A stretch of 64,000 nucleotides of DNA, from NCBI GenBank assembly GCA_033064195.1, contig JARBJD010000190.1, positions 1 to 64,000 of the forward strand, given 5' to 3'. A program made the translations under genes and the position numbers. The notes under the pieces were generated by a model. The model was not told where the DNA came from and made no database searches. It saw only the letters and a list, made by a program, of their open reading frames with translations. Positions 1 through 10,936 of the stretch are shown piece by piece. The first letter of the stretch is position 1. Each line of letters begins with the position of its first letter. Source of the DNA: Blattamonas nauphoetae (taxonomy: Eukaryota; Preaxostyla; Oxymonadida).

Positions 1-150
1 TGGAAGTTCAAATCAATCAGATTATCCAATGGTGCAATCATACATTCAACGTCTCTGATGTTGTAGAATCTCAGATATTCCCATCTGTTCTTGAATCCTT
101 GCTTGTTCCAATCATCAAGGTAAAGTTGGTAATCAGTGTCGGACATTTCC
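1..150 (-). CDS. Polinton-type DNA polymerase B, exonuclease III region (part beyond the insertion)
   Basis: On the minus strand this stretch encodes a tyrosine- and aspartate-rich segment with YNIRDVE, matching the Exo III region (Tyr-x3-Asp) of protein-primed family-B polymerases. It lies on the far side of the 178-6694 insertion from the larger polymerase part and has the same orientation. The polymerase palm motifs would lie left of the window. It is a part of an interrupted mobile-element gene, not a free-standing gene. Confidence 0.7.
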
Positions 151-177
151 CACTATTGTTCGTGAATTTAGGGCTGC

Positions 178-667
178 CTCAATTTGAAGTTGGTTTTCTC
201 GAGTACCGTTGGTATTCTAAGCTGCAGTTGGTTTTCTGAACGACCGTTGGTTTTCTGAACGACCGTTGGTTTTCTGAACGACCGTTGGTTTTCTGAATGA
301 CCGTTGGAAATCTGCAAAAAGTTGGTTTTTAAACCATATCAGTGTGGATGTTTGATCAAAAAATTGTACAAATAGACGAGTTGGTAGATTCAGAGACTTC
401 CGCTGTTGGGACCCAGGTTCGAATCCCGGGATCGTCAACTTTTTCTTCAATGGATTTTTCTGACATGATCATACACATTTTGTGAAATTATAGCAGTATT
501 CATGATCGGATGAGTAATGTTCGACAATTGGATTGAATTTGCCTTTTTGAATCGGATCATCCCACTCTCTCTTAAACTCACCTCTTCTCTCCAATCAACT
601 TATTGAGACTCTTCGATAGTTCAGGATGCACCATACAACAGCAATCAACACCTGGATGCGAAGCGCT
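178..667. repeat. Left arm of long terminal inverted repeat
   Basis: This is the mirror image of 6199-6694. From outside inward it holds a terminal stretch, four 19-bp tandem units, a T-rich link, a tRNA-like stretch (about 377-438) and a unique stretch ending at AAGCGCT (661-667), where similarity to the right arm stops abruptly. Confidence 0.9.
377..438 (+). other. tRNA-like segment with A and B boxes in the left arm
   Basis: The sequence TAGACGAGTTGG resembles a pol III A box and GGTTCGAATCC is a perfect B box within a T-arm-like hairpin. A proper acceptor stem and anticodon arm cannot be folded by eye, so this is a tRNA relic or SINE-head-like module rather than a working tRNA. A mirror copy lies in the right arm at about 6430-6490. 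Confidence 0.6.
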
Positions 668-1304
668 GAAGTTTGAAGCGGAGATCAAGAATACTGAAGC
701 CATCCAATTCTCCTCATTCTCTACTGCCATCTGCAGATTGGTTGGACGGTTGAAACGCACTCGATTCATGTGATATGGATTTCATTGTTTTCTGGAACCA
801 GATAGTAAGTCATCCCCAACTCCTGTGCTGCACAAATCCAGTTTGTTTTTGAACACTTCACCAAACAATATTTCGGAAACAAGACAATATCACGTCTTCA
901 ATTCATTCAGTGCATGTCACAAGCAATCAAGAAAACAAAATATTCGCGAAAATAGGCTCAGAAACTGGTAAAGAATGGGTAAAACGATAATAGCCTCAGA
1001 TCCCTCCCCGAATCTCTAACGTCTCATGTACAGGCAAGAACGGGCAGGACGCACAGAGCAAGACACTGCCAGAACAGAAAGCGACAGCGAGATTCAGCGC
1101 AGAACAGGACAGCCAAATAATGACGAGCTTCGAAGCAGAACAGAACGCGGAGGAAGAAAGAGGATGGGACACGAACCAAAAGAAAGGGAACGGGCCACGA
1201 CGGCAGATCCACCCAATCCGATCGGAGAAACAATCAGAAATGGTGCTTCTTCATCGCAGCCACAGCCTTCCCCTTCGCGACTGGTGTTGTCGGTGTTCTC
1301 TTCT

Positions 1305-4300
1305 TCACACTCGCAGAATGCACACCGCCGAATTTTGGGGAAGAGGGGAGGTGTGGGAGGGGTTGTGGGGAGCGAGACCAACTTTGGGGCTGGCTTCGAG
1401 TGTTGCGGCGAGCGCATCCCATTCCCGCGCGAGAACCGGAGCATCGTCACAAGAACAGGACTCGGCGGTTCGTTCAAGTTCGCGTGGTCCTTCGGAGGCG
1501 AAAGGGGTTTGTGAGTGTGGGCGACGAGGGCGAGAGCGGTCTGTGTTGTAGTCCGCTGCCGACGGAGGGGTGTGCGGTGGGGGCGAGAAGAGCGGCAGGA
1601 AGTGCTGGTCGGTGCGCAGTGAGAGCGGGGTGGGGTTCAGTTCAATCACCGACTCGCTTTCTTCGCTCGTTGCGCACGTCGGCGAATCAATTCGCGAGGA
1701 GGAGGCCAGCGAATCCAGTGACGCTGCGGACGAGACTTGTGTGAGTGTGGGCGGCCGGGCATGCCGTTCGGGAGTGGTCGAGTCTGATTTGGCGCGTGTG
1801 TTCGGCGATGGCGTATTTCGGTCCAAACTCGTCGCAGGACTGCGAAGTGGTTCTGCCGACGATTTCGGAGCGGTGCCCGGCCGATCCTTGCCGTCGGAGG
1901 GCGTTTTGTTCGATTGTCCGAAGAGCTGACAGTTTCGGCTTCCAGCTTCCATCAATTCCAGAATCGTCGGGTGCCCCAAGAATTGTGCCGGCACATTCTG
2001 AACATTAATCTGCGGCACGTCCAATCCGAGTGGAGTGTAGCTTCAGCAAGCGCTGGTCAGCGGGTGGGCGACACGCGAAAGAAGCGGGCCTGTTTTCGCC
2101 AACTTCAGCGGCATTCGGTGTCTCCTCGCATCGCCCGACTGCAGAATCGATCCCGCAGGCTCCGTCCCGCTTGTCGGTTCACTCGTCTGCGGTCGTTTCG
2201 TCAACAAGCTCGATTTCGGTTTCACAACACACGGCGCCAGTGAGCTGGGGAGCTTCACTTTCGGAGCAGTACACACACTCGGCGCAGACTGAGTCAGTCG
2301 CACTGCCTGGTTGAACGACGTTTTGTGAAGAGTGAACGATTCCTGCAAAAGACGAGGCGTTCGCACAAGACGACTAATCACTCCAGCTTGCTTCCTCAAC
2401 CCCGAAACGAACGATCGCTTCATCCGAGTCCGCCGGCTCAGCGACGTCACTTCCATCGCATGCTCCACTCACCAACTGTAGTGGTGAATCAGAAAAATCG
2501 ATATAATCAGCATCGCGCGGTTGTGCCCTTGAGGTGAATGAACCAGGATCACCCCGTCACCATCAAGTGCTTTGTCAAGAAAGCTGCACACACGGCTCAC
2601 ATGTTTCGCTGGCGATGCCAAGAATGTCGAAGGATCTAACTCAGACATCGGCAGAGACAGTATCGACACGTTATTCACACTCCAAACATTCGAACCAGAT
2701 GTCGTTCCAGTTCCACAGATCACCACATGAGTGATTCGTTGAGTGTTCAGAAACTTGCGAACGAGGAGAATGACGGCGAGAAGAAAACGAACAGCAATCG
2801 AAGAAGTGGTATCCTCATTCCCCAAAAACAATTGAGGCATCAGCTTAGACACAGGCGTGGGTGGAGATGGAGGAACCATCATCGGTCCGAGTTCTCGCAA
2901 AGTGGAGTACGTCGGCTAATCACATTGACTGTGACGTGCATGTTGTGATGGCTGCTGTTCCAGTGAGGATGAACTGTGTCTGACAGAGTGCGATATGGAG
3001 AGGACGCCAAAAGTTGTATCGGAGGTTGTTGAGCAGGATGTGTATGTGCAGGCGGTGACTGTCACATCAAAAAATAGGCCTGAAGCTGACATTTTTGACA
3101 GACTTCCTTGACATCGAGTGTGAGATGAGGAGTGATGAGTAGTCGAAGGCGGAGATGAAAATCCATTATCCAGATTGTCCGCTTGAACACTGACAGATTG
3201 AATCGAATTTTGAGTCGGTGACAAGACTTGAAGGTGGGAATTTGGATGGACACGAAATCGAGATCCCTCTGCCGTCATGTGTGGAGGATCACGTGGAGAA
3301 CGAGCATTCTCTGATGATGGGATGATGTTGACGAGGCTGGACGGGAGGGCAGAGTTCCGACAGACGCGGATGACAGGGTCGATGGAAGAACGACGATCAG
3401 TTTGGAGGATGCCAGATCATCCATACACATTGATGTTCGTGGCAGCAAAGAGGTCAGTTATGAGGCTGTGAGTCCGCTGGGTTCCAGGAACAGCGCTGCC
3501 AAATCTTCTGTTCTGTTCATCTGTTTGGTGAGTGTGATTGTGGTGAATCCAGAAGGGATTGTGGGGTGTGTGTGAGTTGGACACGACGCGCTTGGTTGAG
3601 CAAACTCCCCAAATTGATTGTCGTCTTCCGACGCAACAGTGAAACTGTCACGTGACAACAAGAATGTTCCCCTCTGTCTCAAACCCTCCCTTTTCGCCCA
3701 CTCCTTCTCTTCTTCTTCCCCCATCTGACCTGGCGGAAGAAAGATTCTCCTCTCCCCTTCACACGCAGCCACAATCTGCTGATCTTTCTCCAACACACTC
3801 CCAACACTCGACAGGCTCGCGAAACTTGATGCACAACATTTCAAGCTGACAGTGTCGCCTGCATCGTCTGACATTGTCCAACCTTCCACAGAAGAGACAA
3901 TAGTGAGTGTGGACATTGTGAGCTCGTCCTCTCTTCTTCCTCCCTCTTCGCCAATCCTCCTGTTTCCGCTTCTTCTTCACCAGGAATGTCCCATTCTGTT
4001 CTTTGCTCCTCTTCTTCGCTCTTCTTCCAGTGCATTTTTAGGCTTCGAGTTGTTGTTTTGCTCGTTCAACCGTTTAGATTCTTGTTTCAGCCATTCGTTC
4101 TCTTCACTTGTTTGATACTCATCCAGCGAGTCGTTCTCATCTTCATCCCTCCTTCCTCTCATCACTTCCTCCTCCAACACTCCCAACACCCCAACCATCC
4201 CTTCCACCACTCTCCCCTCTCTACTCCCATCCTCACCACTCTCTTCATCTTCTTCTCACACCATTTTCGAGTTCATGGACGTGGTCTTGGAGTGTACAGA

Positions 4301-6004
4301 CTACAATTGTCCAATCTGAGCTCTGTCGACTCTTTCATTCCTTACAAGCCTGTTCTTCTTCTCTCTCCCATCTCCTTCATTCCACTCGACCTTCCGCTCA
4401 TCAGCATCTCGTCGTTGAGTGGAAGGATGGAGAAGAGAGGTTGGTTGCAGATGGAAGAGGAAATAGAGAAATGGGGGACGAGGTGGAGGAAGTGGACGAG
4501 ACCAATTCTGAAATCTTCGTGGAAAGCTGATCAAGAAGATTGATTGTTCAGGCGAGGCTGGAGACACAGGTTGTGATCTGGTCGAGTGAGATGTCGGGAT
4601 GGTACGAGGAATGGAGAACATGAGTTGGTTGTTGACCGGAGGAGAGACGAGTGAAGACGACGAATGATATGAACGAAGCTGTGAGAAGCACGACAATTAG
4701 TGTGTTGGTTCTTCTTTCAGCTCGTCGTCGAGTTGGAGTGATGGCGGAAGGGTCGGTTCGGGATGATCGAGCTTATGATCGTTAGCTTCCATTGTCTCAC
4801 CAACAGAGAGAATTAAAACGTTCAAAGGGTGTCGTCCTTGAAGCAAGGGCAGCGAGAGGGGATGAAGAGAGGGCGACTTCAGTCTTTCCACTGTGGGGCG
4901 GTAGTCAATGAACATTTGTGTCGACTTAGCGTGGAATTCGTGTTCTGAGGGAATTTTCGAGCCCAGAGTGGAAAGTATACGATAGACGGGTGAAGGAAAA
5001 GGGAGAGATCTCTATTGGGTAATGAAGAGACCACGGAGGGTGATCAAGGTGGTCGATGTGATGTGAGGGTGAAAGCCTGGCGGAACAATCCCAAAAGAAG
5101 AAGTAGATGGGTTGTGGAACGTGGGGAGGTCGGAAAGTTTGGGAGAGGCTTCGATATATTAAAATTTTGTGCTGACATCAACAAAATCAGTGCAGAACTT
5201 GTTGAGCATCAATATCCGCGTAGAGAAGAGAAATATGTATGCCATCTTCTGCAGATAACTTTCTTTCGTTTCCAAATGTGTCCGGATTGTCTGTAGTATG
5301 CAAATCTTTCGCAATAAGTGTTAAATTTTGGCGTGTTCTGAGATTGACTGCCGCAGCTACTGAAGGCGGGGAGAGCTTCGAAGGAAAATGAAAATGTGAA
5401 CATTAGTGGCAGTTTTCAGTCGTTTGGAGAGGGATGAGAGGTGCAGAGCTCATTGAACGCGCGTCGGACTGGCCGAGAATGTCAACGTACCTGCCTTCCC
5501 AGCTGACGAACAGGACGCAATGAGTGTCATCAAAACCAAGATTGTCGCACTCAATGTAGATTGAACAATGAGCTTTTCCTTCAACAGGCAGGAGTGGCGG
5601 AGTTTGGCGTGTTTGGGGTATCATTCTTCTCTTCACCACCAGCTCCACCGAGATGCTCAGTTTCAACAAAGGAGTGGAAACTCTTCGGATGTTCGAGCAT
5701 TCCTAAGAAGCTTTATTAGAGCAGTACTTTCGGCGAAGAACAGAGAAGATGTGAGTGTTTGGACAGATCCAGTATCAAAATTAGGAAGAAGTGACGATTC
5801 ATTTGCAGAAACACCATTTGCCGATGGATTGTTGGAATGTCCACTTTTGGAGAGATGGGCGTGGAATTGCAGTCGACCATGTTTACTTCTGAGTTTGTTG
5901 AATTCGTGATATAAGCTGTTAAAATATGTCAATTCCACTTCATTGAGCACGTTTATCTTTTGTTGGTAGGTTTTTTGGAGCTGAATTGCTTCTGAAGCCA
6001 CCAT
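1305..6004 (-). CDS. Multi-exon gene inside the element: coiled-coil start, disordered middle, dual-specificity pseudophosphatase domain
   Basis: Minus-strand coding stretches run through the element interior. About 6004-5670 encodes a helical N-terminus (start at Met of MVASEAIQLQ). About 5570-5490 encodes an exon reading IYIECDNLGFDD. Serine- and glutamate-rich stretches follow near 4900-4300 and 3916-3458. A dual-specificity-phosphatase-like exon lies at 2900-2473, and serine/proline-rich tails at about 2468-1305. Several junctions show GT-AG signals, such as GTGAGT just after 2473. The phosphatase active-site loop reads HSPQGHNRA, so serine replaces the catalytic cysteine of HCxxGxxR. That is the STYX-type pseudophosphatase arrangement, expected to bind but not cleave phosphoproteins. 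The full exon chain is uncertain, and this may be a captured, partly decayed host gene. Domain call moderate; gene extent low. Confidence 0.5.
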
Positions 6005-6198
6005 CTTCGATGTGGATGACTGATGGTGAATGAAGATGCATTGCTCCTCCACCAACAGTTGTAGTATTACGATTGAAGTAACAACGATATAAGTACGCAA
6101 GATCGCGATCAAGATCGATTCAAGCTCTGTTGGGAGCTGAACTGGAAATGATGATGGAATCGAAGACAGTTAGTACTTCTAATTCACGGAAATTAACA

Positions 6199-6694
6199 AG
6201 CGCTTCGCATCCAGGTGTTGATTGCTGTTGTATGGTGCATCCTGAACTATCGAAGAGTCTCAATAAGTTGATTGGAGAGAAGAGGTGAGTTTAAGAGAGA
6301 GTGGGATGATCCGATTCAAAAAGGCAAATTCAATCCAATTGTCGAACATTACTCATCCGATCATGAATACTGCTATAATTTCACAAAAATGTGTATGATC
6401 ATGTCAGAAAAATCCATTGAAGAAAAAGTTGACGATCCTGGGATTCGAACCTGGGTCCCAACAGCGGAAGTCTCTGAATCTACCAACTCGTCTATTTGTA
6501 CAATTTTTTTGATCAAACATCCACACTGATATGGTTTAAAAAAACCAACTTTTTTTGCAGATTTCCAACGGTCATTCAGAAAACCAACGGTCGTTCAGAA
6601 AACCAACGGTCGTTCAGAAAACCAACGGTCGTTCAGAAAACCAACTGCAGCTTAGAATACCAACGGTACTCGAGAAAACCAACTTTAAATTGAG
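6199..6694. repeat. Right arm of long terminal inverted repeat
   Basis: This is the mirror image of 178-667, with the same 19-bp units and tRNA-like stretch on the opposite strand. It is slightly longer because two homopolymer runs are expanded. The outer end abuts polymerase coding sequence. Confidence 0.9.
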
Positions 6695-8969
6695 ATGGCC
6701 TCAGACTAGAGTAGAATTCATATTTGGAGAAAGGTTCTTGTTTGCTTAGTACTGTATCGTAGTCTGATGAATCAAAAGATTCGTAAGCAAAGAATGATTT
6801 CTGGAGTGTGGTGTTTCCTCCAAAGGCTTTTACTGCATTATCCAATGTCATTGGTCCTGTGTACGACATCATGTCGATGAACCGAAGAACCTGTTGTGTT
6901 TTCTCATGTCTGATCAATACTTGTTTGTACTTTGTTGTTGACCCAAGGAAGCTCACCACTTTCCAATCCTTGTCAACGAGATCACGAAAGATAAGATTGA
7001 TGTCGAATCTGGAGCTGTTGAATCCAATCACACTGACTTCATTTTGTGAGGGGATTTCAAGGTCTTCATATTGGTTGTTCTCTCTTACTGTCTCAGCATA
7101 TTTGAAGAGTTCTCTGATCCATTGCTTCACAAAGTCTTTTCCATTTCGAAGATCAAAGTAGATTGATTGAACTCCTGTTTTTGTTTTAATTGCTGATGCA
7201 ACAGAGAGAGGTTTCAAATGTGAGATCAGTTGAGTGTTGTCATCAGAGAATAGATTGTCAAGAATGAGATCTTCCATCGTTTCGAAATCGTACGGGATGT
7301 AGTATTGTGTTGGTTTGAATTCGTCTTGTCTTTTGTGTGCCATCAGAAATTCATGAGTCTTGTTGTTGAGGATGTGTGGAACATATGGTCTTGGTGTTTT
7401 GTCAAGGGAGATTTTCTTCACATGTTTTCCATCAACTTCTTTACACTCTTTGAGATGTTTCTCGTAGTAAGTCTTGAAGTGAGAATCCTTCACTTGGAAT
7501 CCTCTTGACTGACAATATGGACAGAGTTTGTATCCAGTGATTTTCTCGGGATCAACAATGAACATCACATGAACAAGAGTTGCAGTGAGAGGAATCATCA
7601 GGATTGGAAGAACTCTTGCGTCATCATTCTCGTTGATGTACGATTGACTCAGGAAATATTTCTTCTTGTCTTCGTCGTATTCATAAATGTGAACTGTAAT
7701 ATTGAATAATTGCATTGCTTTCTCCATGTCAGATGCAATATCAAATCCAGGGTATTTTCGCAAGTGTTCAGTGAGTTGACATGACGTGAGATTGGTGAGA
7801 TTCATCCATTTGGTGAACAGTTTGTATGCTTCGGTGTTTCTCATTTTAATTGATATCTTCTTTCCTTGAACCTCAGGAAGTGTAAGGAATGAGAGCGCTT
7901 GAAAGAAGCAGATGTTGTACTCAGAATCTATATACCGAATGTTTCTCGTTTTGATATGTTCAGTGAGAATTGCATTCGCTTTTCCTGCAACTGGGAATCT
8001 GTACACTGCAACCAGAATGGAATGGAAGGCAATGAACATTGTCTTTGTGTCCATCTGTGTTCTCTCTTGTGATTCTTTGACGAGGTTGATTGCATACTTG
8101 GAATACTCAGTGATGTCTGCTTCACTTCGAAGCACTGTTGGAAAACTCTTTGATGTGTTCTCCAATTCTGGTCTGAAGTCATTGTACTGTGTCTCATCTT
8201 TATCTTTTCTCTCAACAATCTTTCCAAAATCAATACTAATCTTGAATGGTCGATCCTTCTCTTTTTCATACACTGCATTGATGAAGGTTGTGATTTCCTC
8301 AACGTTCTTCAAGTGATTGTGGAAGTACAACTGATATGGTTTTCCATTGTCTTCAACCTTCTCGACCTCATTCTTCTTGAACTTCTTTCGTGCGTTCGTC
8401 AGACATTCGTTGAAGGCAAGTTTGTCACGTGGTTCAGCGAGCAAGATGCATTCATTGAATCCATCAAATTGCTTCACTTTTCTTGATTCCATTTGTTCAT
8501 TCTTCTTCTGAATGATCAACAGATTCTTCATCCAATGATCCATCAGTTTCTCTTCTATCGACTTCAGTTTCCTCGTGATCTTGAACACTTGCTTCTTCAA
8601 TTCAGTTTCGTTCACTCTTGGATTTGCTTTCATGTCAATGATGATTACATTTTTATCCTCTTCATTCATCGTTGCATTGTTATTTGTTTCATTCTGTCTC
8701 TGCATGGCTTGTTGTTGTTCAATCTGTCGTCGTTGTCTCACTTCATTCAGGAATTTCGGTATTAAATTGATATTGAGATTTGCTGTTGGATTAGGATTTC
8801 GATATCCAACATCTGGGTGTTGAAGCATTGCCAGGAGAAATGAATAGTGATGTTGCTTGTATGGGCTGTCAGGTTTGTATGTTCGACCATCAGTAAATGC
8901 GAATTGAGTGTTTGGAAATAGTTCTCTAACCTCTCTGATTTGTTCCTTCACTTTCCAGAGTTGTGTCAT
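6695..8969 (-). CDS. Polinton-type DNA polymerase B, N-terminal and exonuclease part (interrupted by an element)
   Basis: The ATG lies directly downstream of the A/T motif shared with two neighbouring genes, which supports this start. The first 250 or so residues are lysine-rich and unassigned. A middle stretch has an OTU-protease-like look (NICFFQALSF, later HVMFIVD). It is followed by a possible zinc ribbon (CPYC, then a histidine and cysteine after a spacer). The 3'-5' exonuclease signatures of protein-primed PolB then appear: an Exo I-like YDFETM and an Exo II-like IGFNSSRFDINLIF, followed by a FIDMMSY segment. The gene runs leftward into the inverted arm of the 178-6694 insertion. In the parent element this enzyme would copy the element's DNA from a protein primer. 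PolB identity is confident; the OTU reading is inference from motif shape only. Confidence 0.8.
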
Positions 8970-8989
8970 TTACTACGAATTAAAAAAAT
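8970..8989 (-). promoter_or_regulatory. Shared Polinton upstream motif before polymerase ATG
   Basis: Read on the minus strand, this is TTTTTTAATTNGTANTAA directly followed by ATG. The same arrangement precedes the genes starting at 9438 and 11547. It probably combines core promoter and start site. Confidence 0.65.
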
Positions 8990-9012
8990 AAAAAATAAAA
9001 AAAGTTGAGTGA

Positions 9013-9438
9013 TTATTTTGGCTTCCTCAAATGTGGCTTCTTCTTTGCTTTTAGCCAGGAATCAAGTCGCACTTTGAAAACTTCAGTACCACCAATTTCT
9101 CGATATGTGAATGGAGTTAGAACCTGCTTGTACTCACCAACGAGCTCACAGCTGTACTTCCTCACTTCATTTTCCACAAACGATTGAGTGTAGTGTCGCC
9201 GTTGTGACATGTGTGGTCTGTTCCCTTGATTCCACAACTTTGGTTTTATCCTCCACTCAACACCTTCATGAACATAGATGACTGGGATATTATGTCTGAC
9301 ATACTCTGAGACAAGTTCACAATTCTCTTCTTTCATTGACTGAATCAAAGCTTGCTTGGCATCTGTTCGACGTTTTTCACTCCCCTTTGGAGGGTTCGAA
9401 GTCTTTAGCGAGACAAATGTAGTATTCACTGTTGTCAT
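9013..9438 (-). CDS. Small Polinton gene with CELV/EWR-type repeat domain
   Basis: A 141-residue protein containing two copies of a module reading roughly ENCELVxEY, then a V/F-x-Y-R-x-x-G hydrophobic strand, then W(R/K)xxPxxW. The second copy follows YTQSFVENE. It is related to the 187-residue product at 10984-11547. Similar short modules (a lysine-rich helix, then 'CELISEY' and a hydrophobic strand) occur in nuclease-associated repeats of phages and giant viruses, but I cannot assign a function. The start is supported by the shared motif touching the ATG. The gene lies 43 bp upstream of the polymerase ATG on the same strand, so the two could be co-regulated. Confidence 0.6.
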   Translation of the reverse strand: MTTVNTTFVSLKTSNPPKGSEKRRTDAKQALIQSMKEENCELVSEYVRHNIPVIYVHEGVEWRIKPKLWNQGNRPHMSQRRHYTQSFVENEVRKYSCELVGEYKQVLTPFTYREIGGTEVFKVRLDSWLKAKKKPHLRKPK

Positions 9439-9457
9439 TTAATACAAATTAAAAAAT
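9439..9457 (-). promoter_or_regulatory. Shared Polinton upstream motif
   Basis: This minus-strand copy of TTTTTTAATTNGTANTAA abuts the ATG at 9438. An A/T-only stretch extends a further 10-15 bp upstream. Confidence 0.65.
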
Positions 9458-9914
9458 CAAAAAAATAAAAATGAATTGTGAAGTGAGGTGTTGGAACTTT
9501 TTATTTCTTGTTCCTTGTTGTGCCAGCTTTCATCTTGCTTCTTTCTTTTTTTGATTCTTTCTTCCGTGTTTCATTTTTTCATTCATTCAATTCATCGTTC
9601 GTTCTTTCATTTTTCAATCATTCAATCATTCATTCAAGTTTGTATGATTGTACCGTAGGACAACCCGATACTCCTTTGGGGATCAATCTATCATGATCCT
9701 ACTCAATGACTGCTGCTGGCGAATTCCTTGAAGGGCTAAGGTATTGGGGGGCATGATTTACGGTCACATTCAAGTGATGCCCACAGTGAACCCCCGGGGA
9801 CAGCCTCCCAGCTCGTCCCGCTCCAATCCAACCTTCAATTCGTTCTACGCATTAGCCACGAGGGCACCATTTTGCCTGAGTATCAAGGGAAATTACGTCG
9901 AGGTTTCATACTTC

Positions 9915-10080
9915 AACTTTTTGGAAATTTTGAATTTTTGAATTTTTGAATTTTTGAATTTTGTGAATTTTTGAATTTTTGAATTTTTGAAATTTTCCTA
10001 AGTATTTTTTTTTGAATTTTTTTTTGAATTTTTGAATTTTTTAAATTTTGAAATTGTTTTGGCATTTTGAAACTTTTTCA
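9915..10080. repeat. Low-complexity GAATTTTT run
   Basis: Imperfect tandem copies of an 8-9 bp unit (GAATTTTT and variants) run for about 165 bp. No gene or regulatory role is evident. Confidence 0.85.
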
Positions 10081-10097
10081 TTTTTTTGAAATTAAGA

Positions 10098-10171
10098 TTG
10101 CCCCTCGCCTGAATCGAACCACCCCCTAGAAACGGGTGGACATGGAACATACCCACTGAGCTACTAGCTCC
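10098..10171 (-). other. Degenerate tRNA-like segment
   Basis: On the minus strand TAGCTCAGTGGG is a perfect A box and GGTTCGATTCA is one base off a B box, at tRNA-like spacing. Neither the acceptor stem nor the T-stem pairs, so this is a tRNA pseudogene or SINE head, not a functional tRNA. Confidence 0.5.
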
Positions 10172-10253
10172 TGAAAATGTTAGTTTCGACCTGTGCTTTA
10201 TATCTCGAATGTTCAGATCTGCTATATATTCCTTTTATCGTCTACCTATCTAC

Positions 10254-10406
10254 CCTCCTTAAAAAGCATGACTTTATCACGGGAACGACTTTTTTACCCT
10301 CGTTAAAAAGCATGACTTTTTCTCGTCAGCGATTTTTTCAAAATATGTTAGATTTTCCGTTTAAACATTTTACCCTCGTTAAAAAGCATGACTTTTTCAC
10401 GGGAGC
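10254..10406 (+). repeat. Three dispersed copies of a 36-bp repeat
   Basis: Copies start near 10254, 10298 and 10370. The core is CGTTAAAAAGCATGACTTTT, followed by TCACGGGAGCG or close variants. The spacing is irregular, so this is not a simple tandem array. The function is unknown. Confidence 0.8.
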
Positions 10407-10510
10407 GTTTTTGCTATATATTGAATTTCTTGACAAAGTTTTCAAATTTTAAATCTGCTATCGTGTCTTTTTTTCGGGTATAAAGTTTCTGATTTTTCGG
10501 GATAATTTCA

Positions 10511-10790
10511 GGACCGGATAGTCTAGTGGTAATGGTGAGTGCACGCACTACTACTACTAAGCTGAAGGTCCTAGGTTCAATTCCTGGCGGAAGCATTTAA
10601 TTTCACATATCACTGCCCTTTGGCATGGTCTAGGCCCTTGGCAAGACCAACGTACGTCTCCGGAACTCAAACCGATAAAAATGAGTTCCGATGCCGGTCT
10701 AAAAGGGACCGATGAGAAGGGTCGCAACCTTCGGAACCTTGAAAAAATACACCAGCTTCCGCCAAAATCAAGGTTTTTGCTTTTTTGAAA
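10511..10790 (+). other. tRNA-derived SINE-like module
   Basis: TAGTCTAGTGG is a perfect A box and GGTTCAATTCC a perfect B box, about 60 bp apart, with a T-arm hairpin that pairs. The acceptor stem does not close, and the anticodon region contains an AGTGCACGCACT palindrome and an ACT repeat. The roughly 190 bp downstream are non-coding and could be a SINE body. This is a candidate only, because no second copy of the body is in the window. Confidence 0.4.
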
Positions 10791-10936
10791 ATTTTCAAAA
10801 TTTTGCTTCAACTTGAAAGTTTGAAGTACCTGAACTCTGGAAGAGAATATTTCTCTAAGATTGACAACTTTCTGAAATGAAAATGACTTTTACTCCAAGT
10901 ATTTTCTGAATTGTCAATCGGCATGGAGAAAAAGCT

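Larger units (their letters stand above)
178..6694. mobile_element. 6.5-kb long-TIR element inserted in the Polinton polymerase gene, carrying a pseudophosphatase gene
   Basis: Two inverted arms of about 490 bp (178-667 and 6199-6694) bound the element. They are nearly identical, differing mainly in homopolymer lengths. Polymerase-coding sequence lies immediately outside both arms, so the element interrupts that gene. Each arm has at its outer end four tandem copies of a 19-bp unit (GACCGTTGGTTTTCTGAAC, 225-305 and the mirror copy), then a tRNA-like stretch with A and B boxes. The interior (668-6198) reads on the minus strand as host-like, intron-bearing coding sequence including a dual-specificity phosphatase-like domain; no transposase is seen. 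I found no convincing target duplication. The layout resembles Mutator-like or Foldback elements with captured genes. High arm identity suggests a fairly young insertion. Confidence 0.75.

Noticed and set aside
225-305. CRISPR-like array (short repeats, 19 bp)
   Set aside because: The units are directly tandem with no spacers, lie in an inverted arm, and the genome is clearly eukaryotic with introns.
1026-1551. Overlapping plus-strand frames at the left end of the first element's interior
   Set aside because: They are antisense to the Ser/Pro-rich tail of the minus-strand gene and mutually overlapping; no frame stands out.
178-6694. Reading the 6.5-kb segment as an inverted Polinton terminus rather than an insertion
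   Set aside because: Polymerase-coding sequence in the same orientation lies outside both arms, which fits an insertion and not an element end.
10098-10597. Two functional tRNA genes
   Set aside because: A and B boxes are good, but the acceptor stems do not pair and the anticodon arms are not credible. They are kept only as tRNA-like modules.
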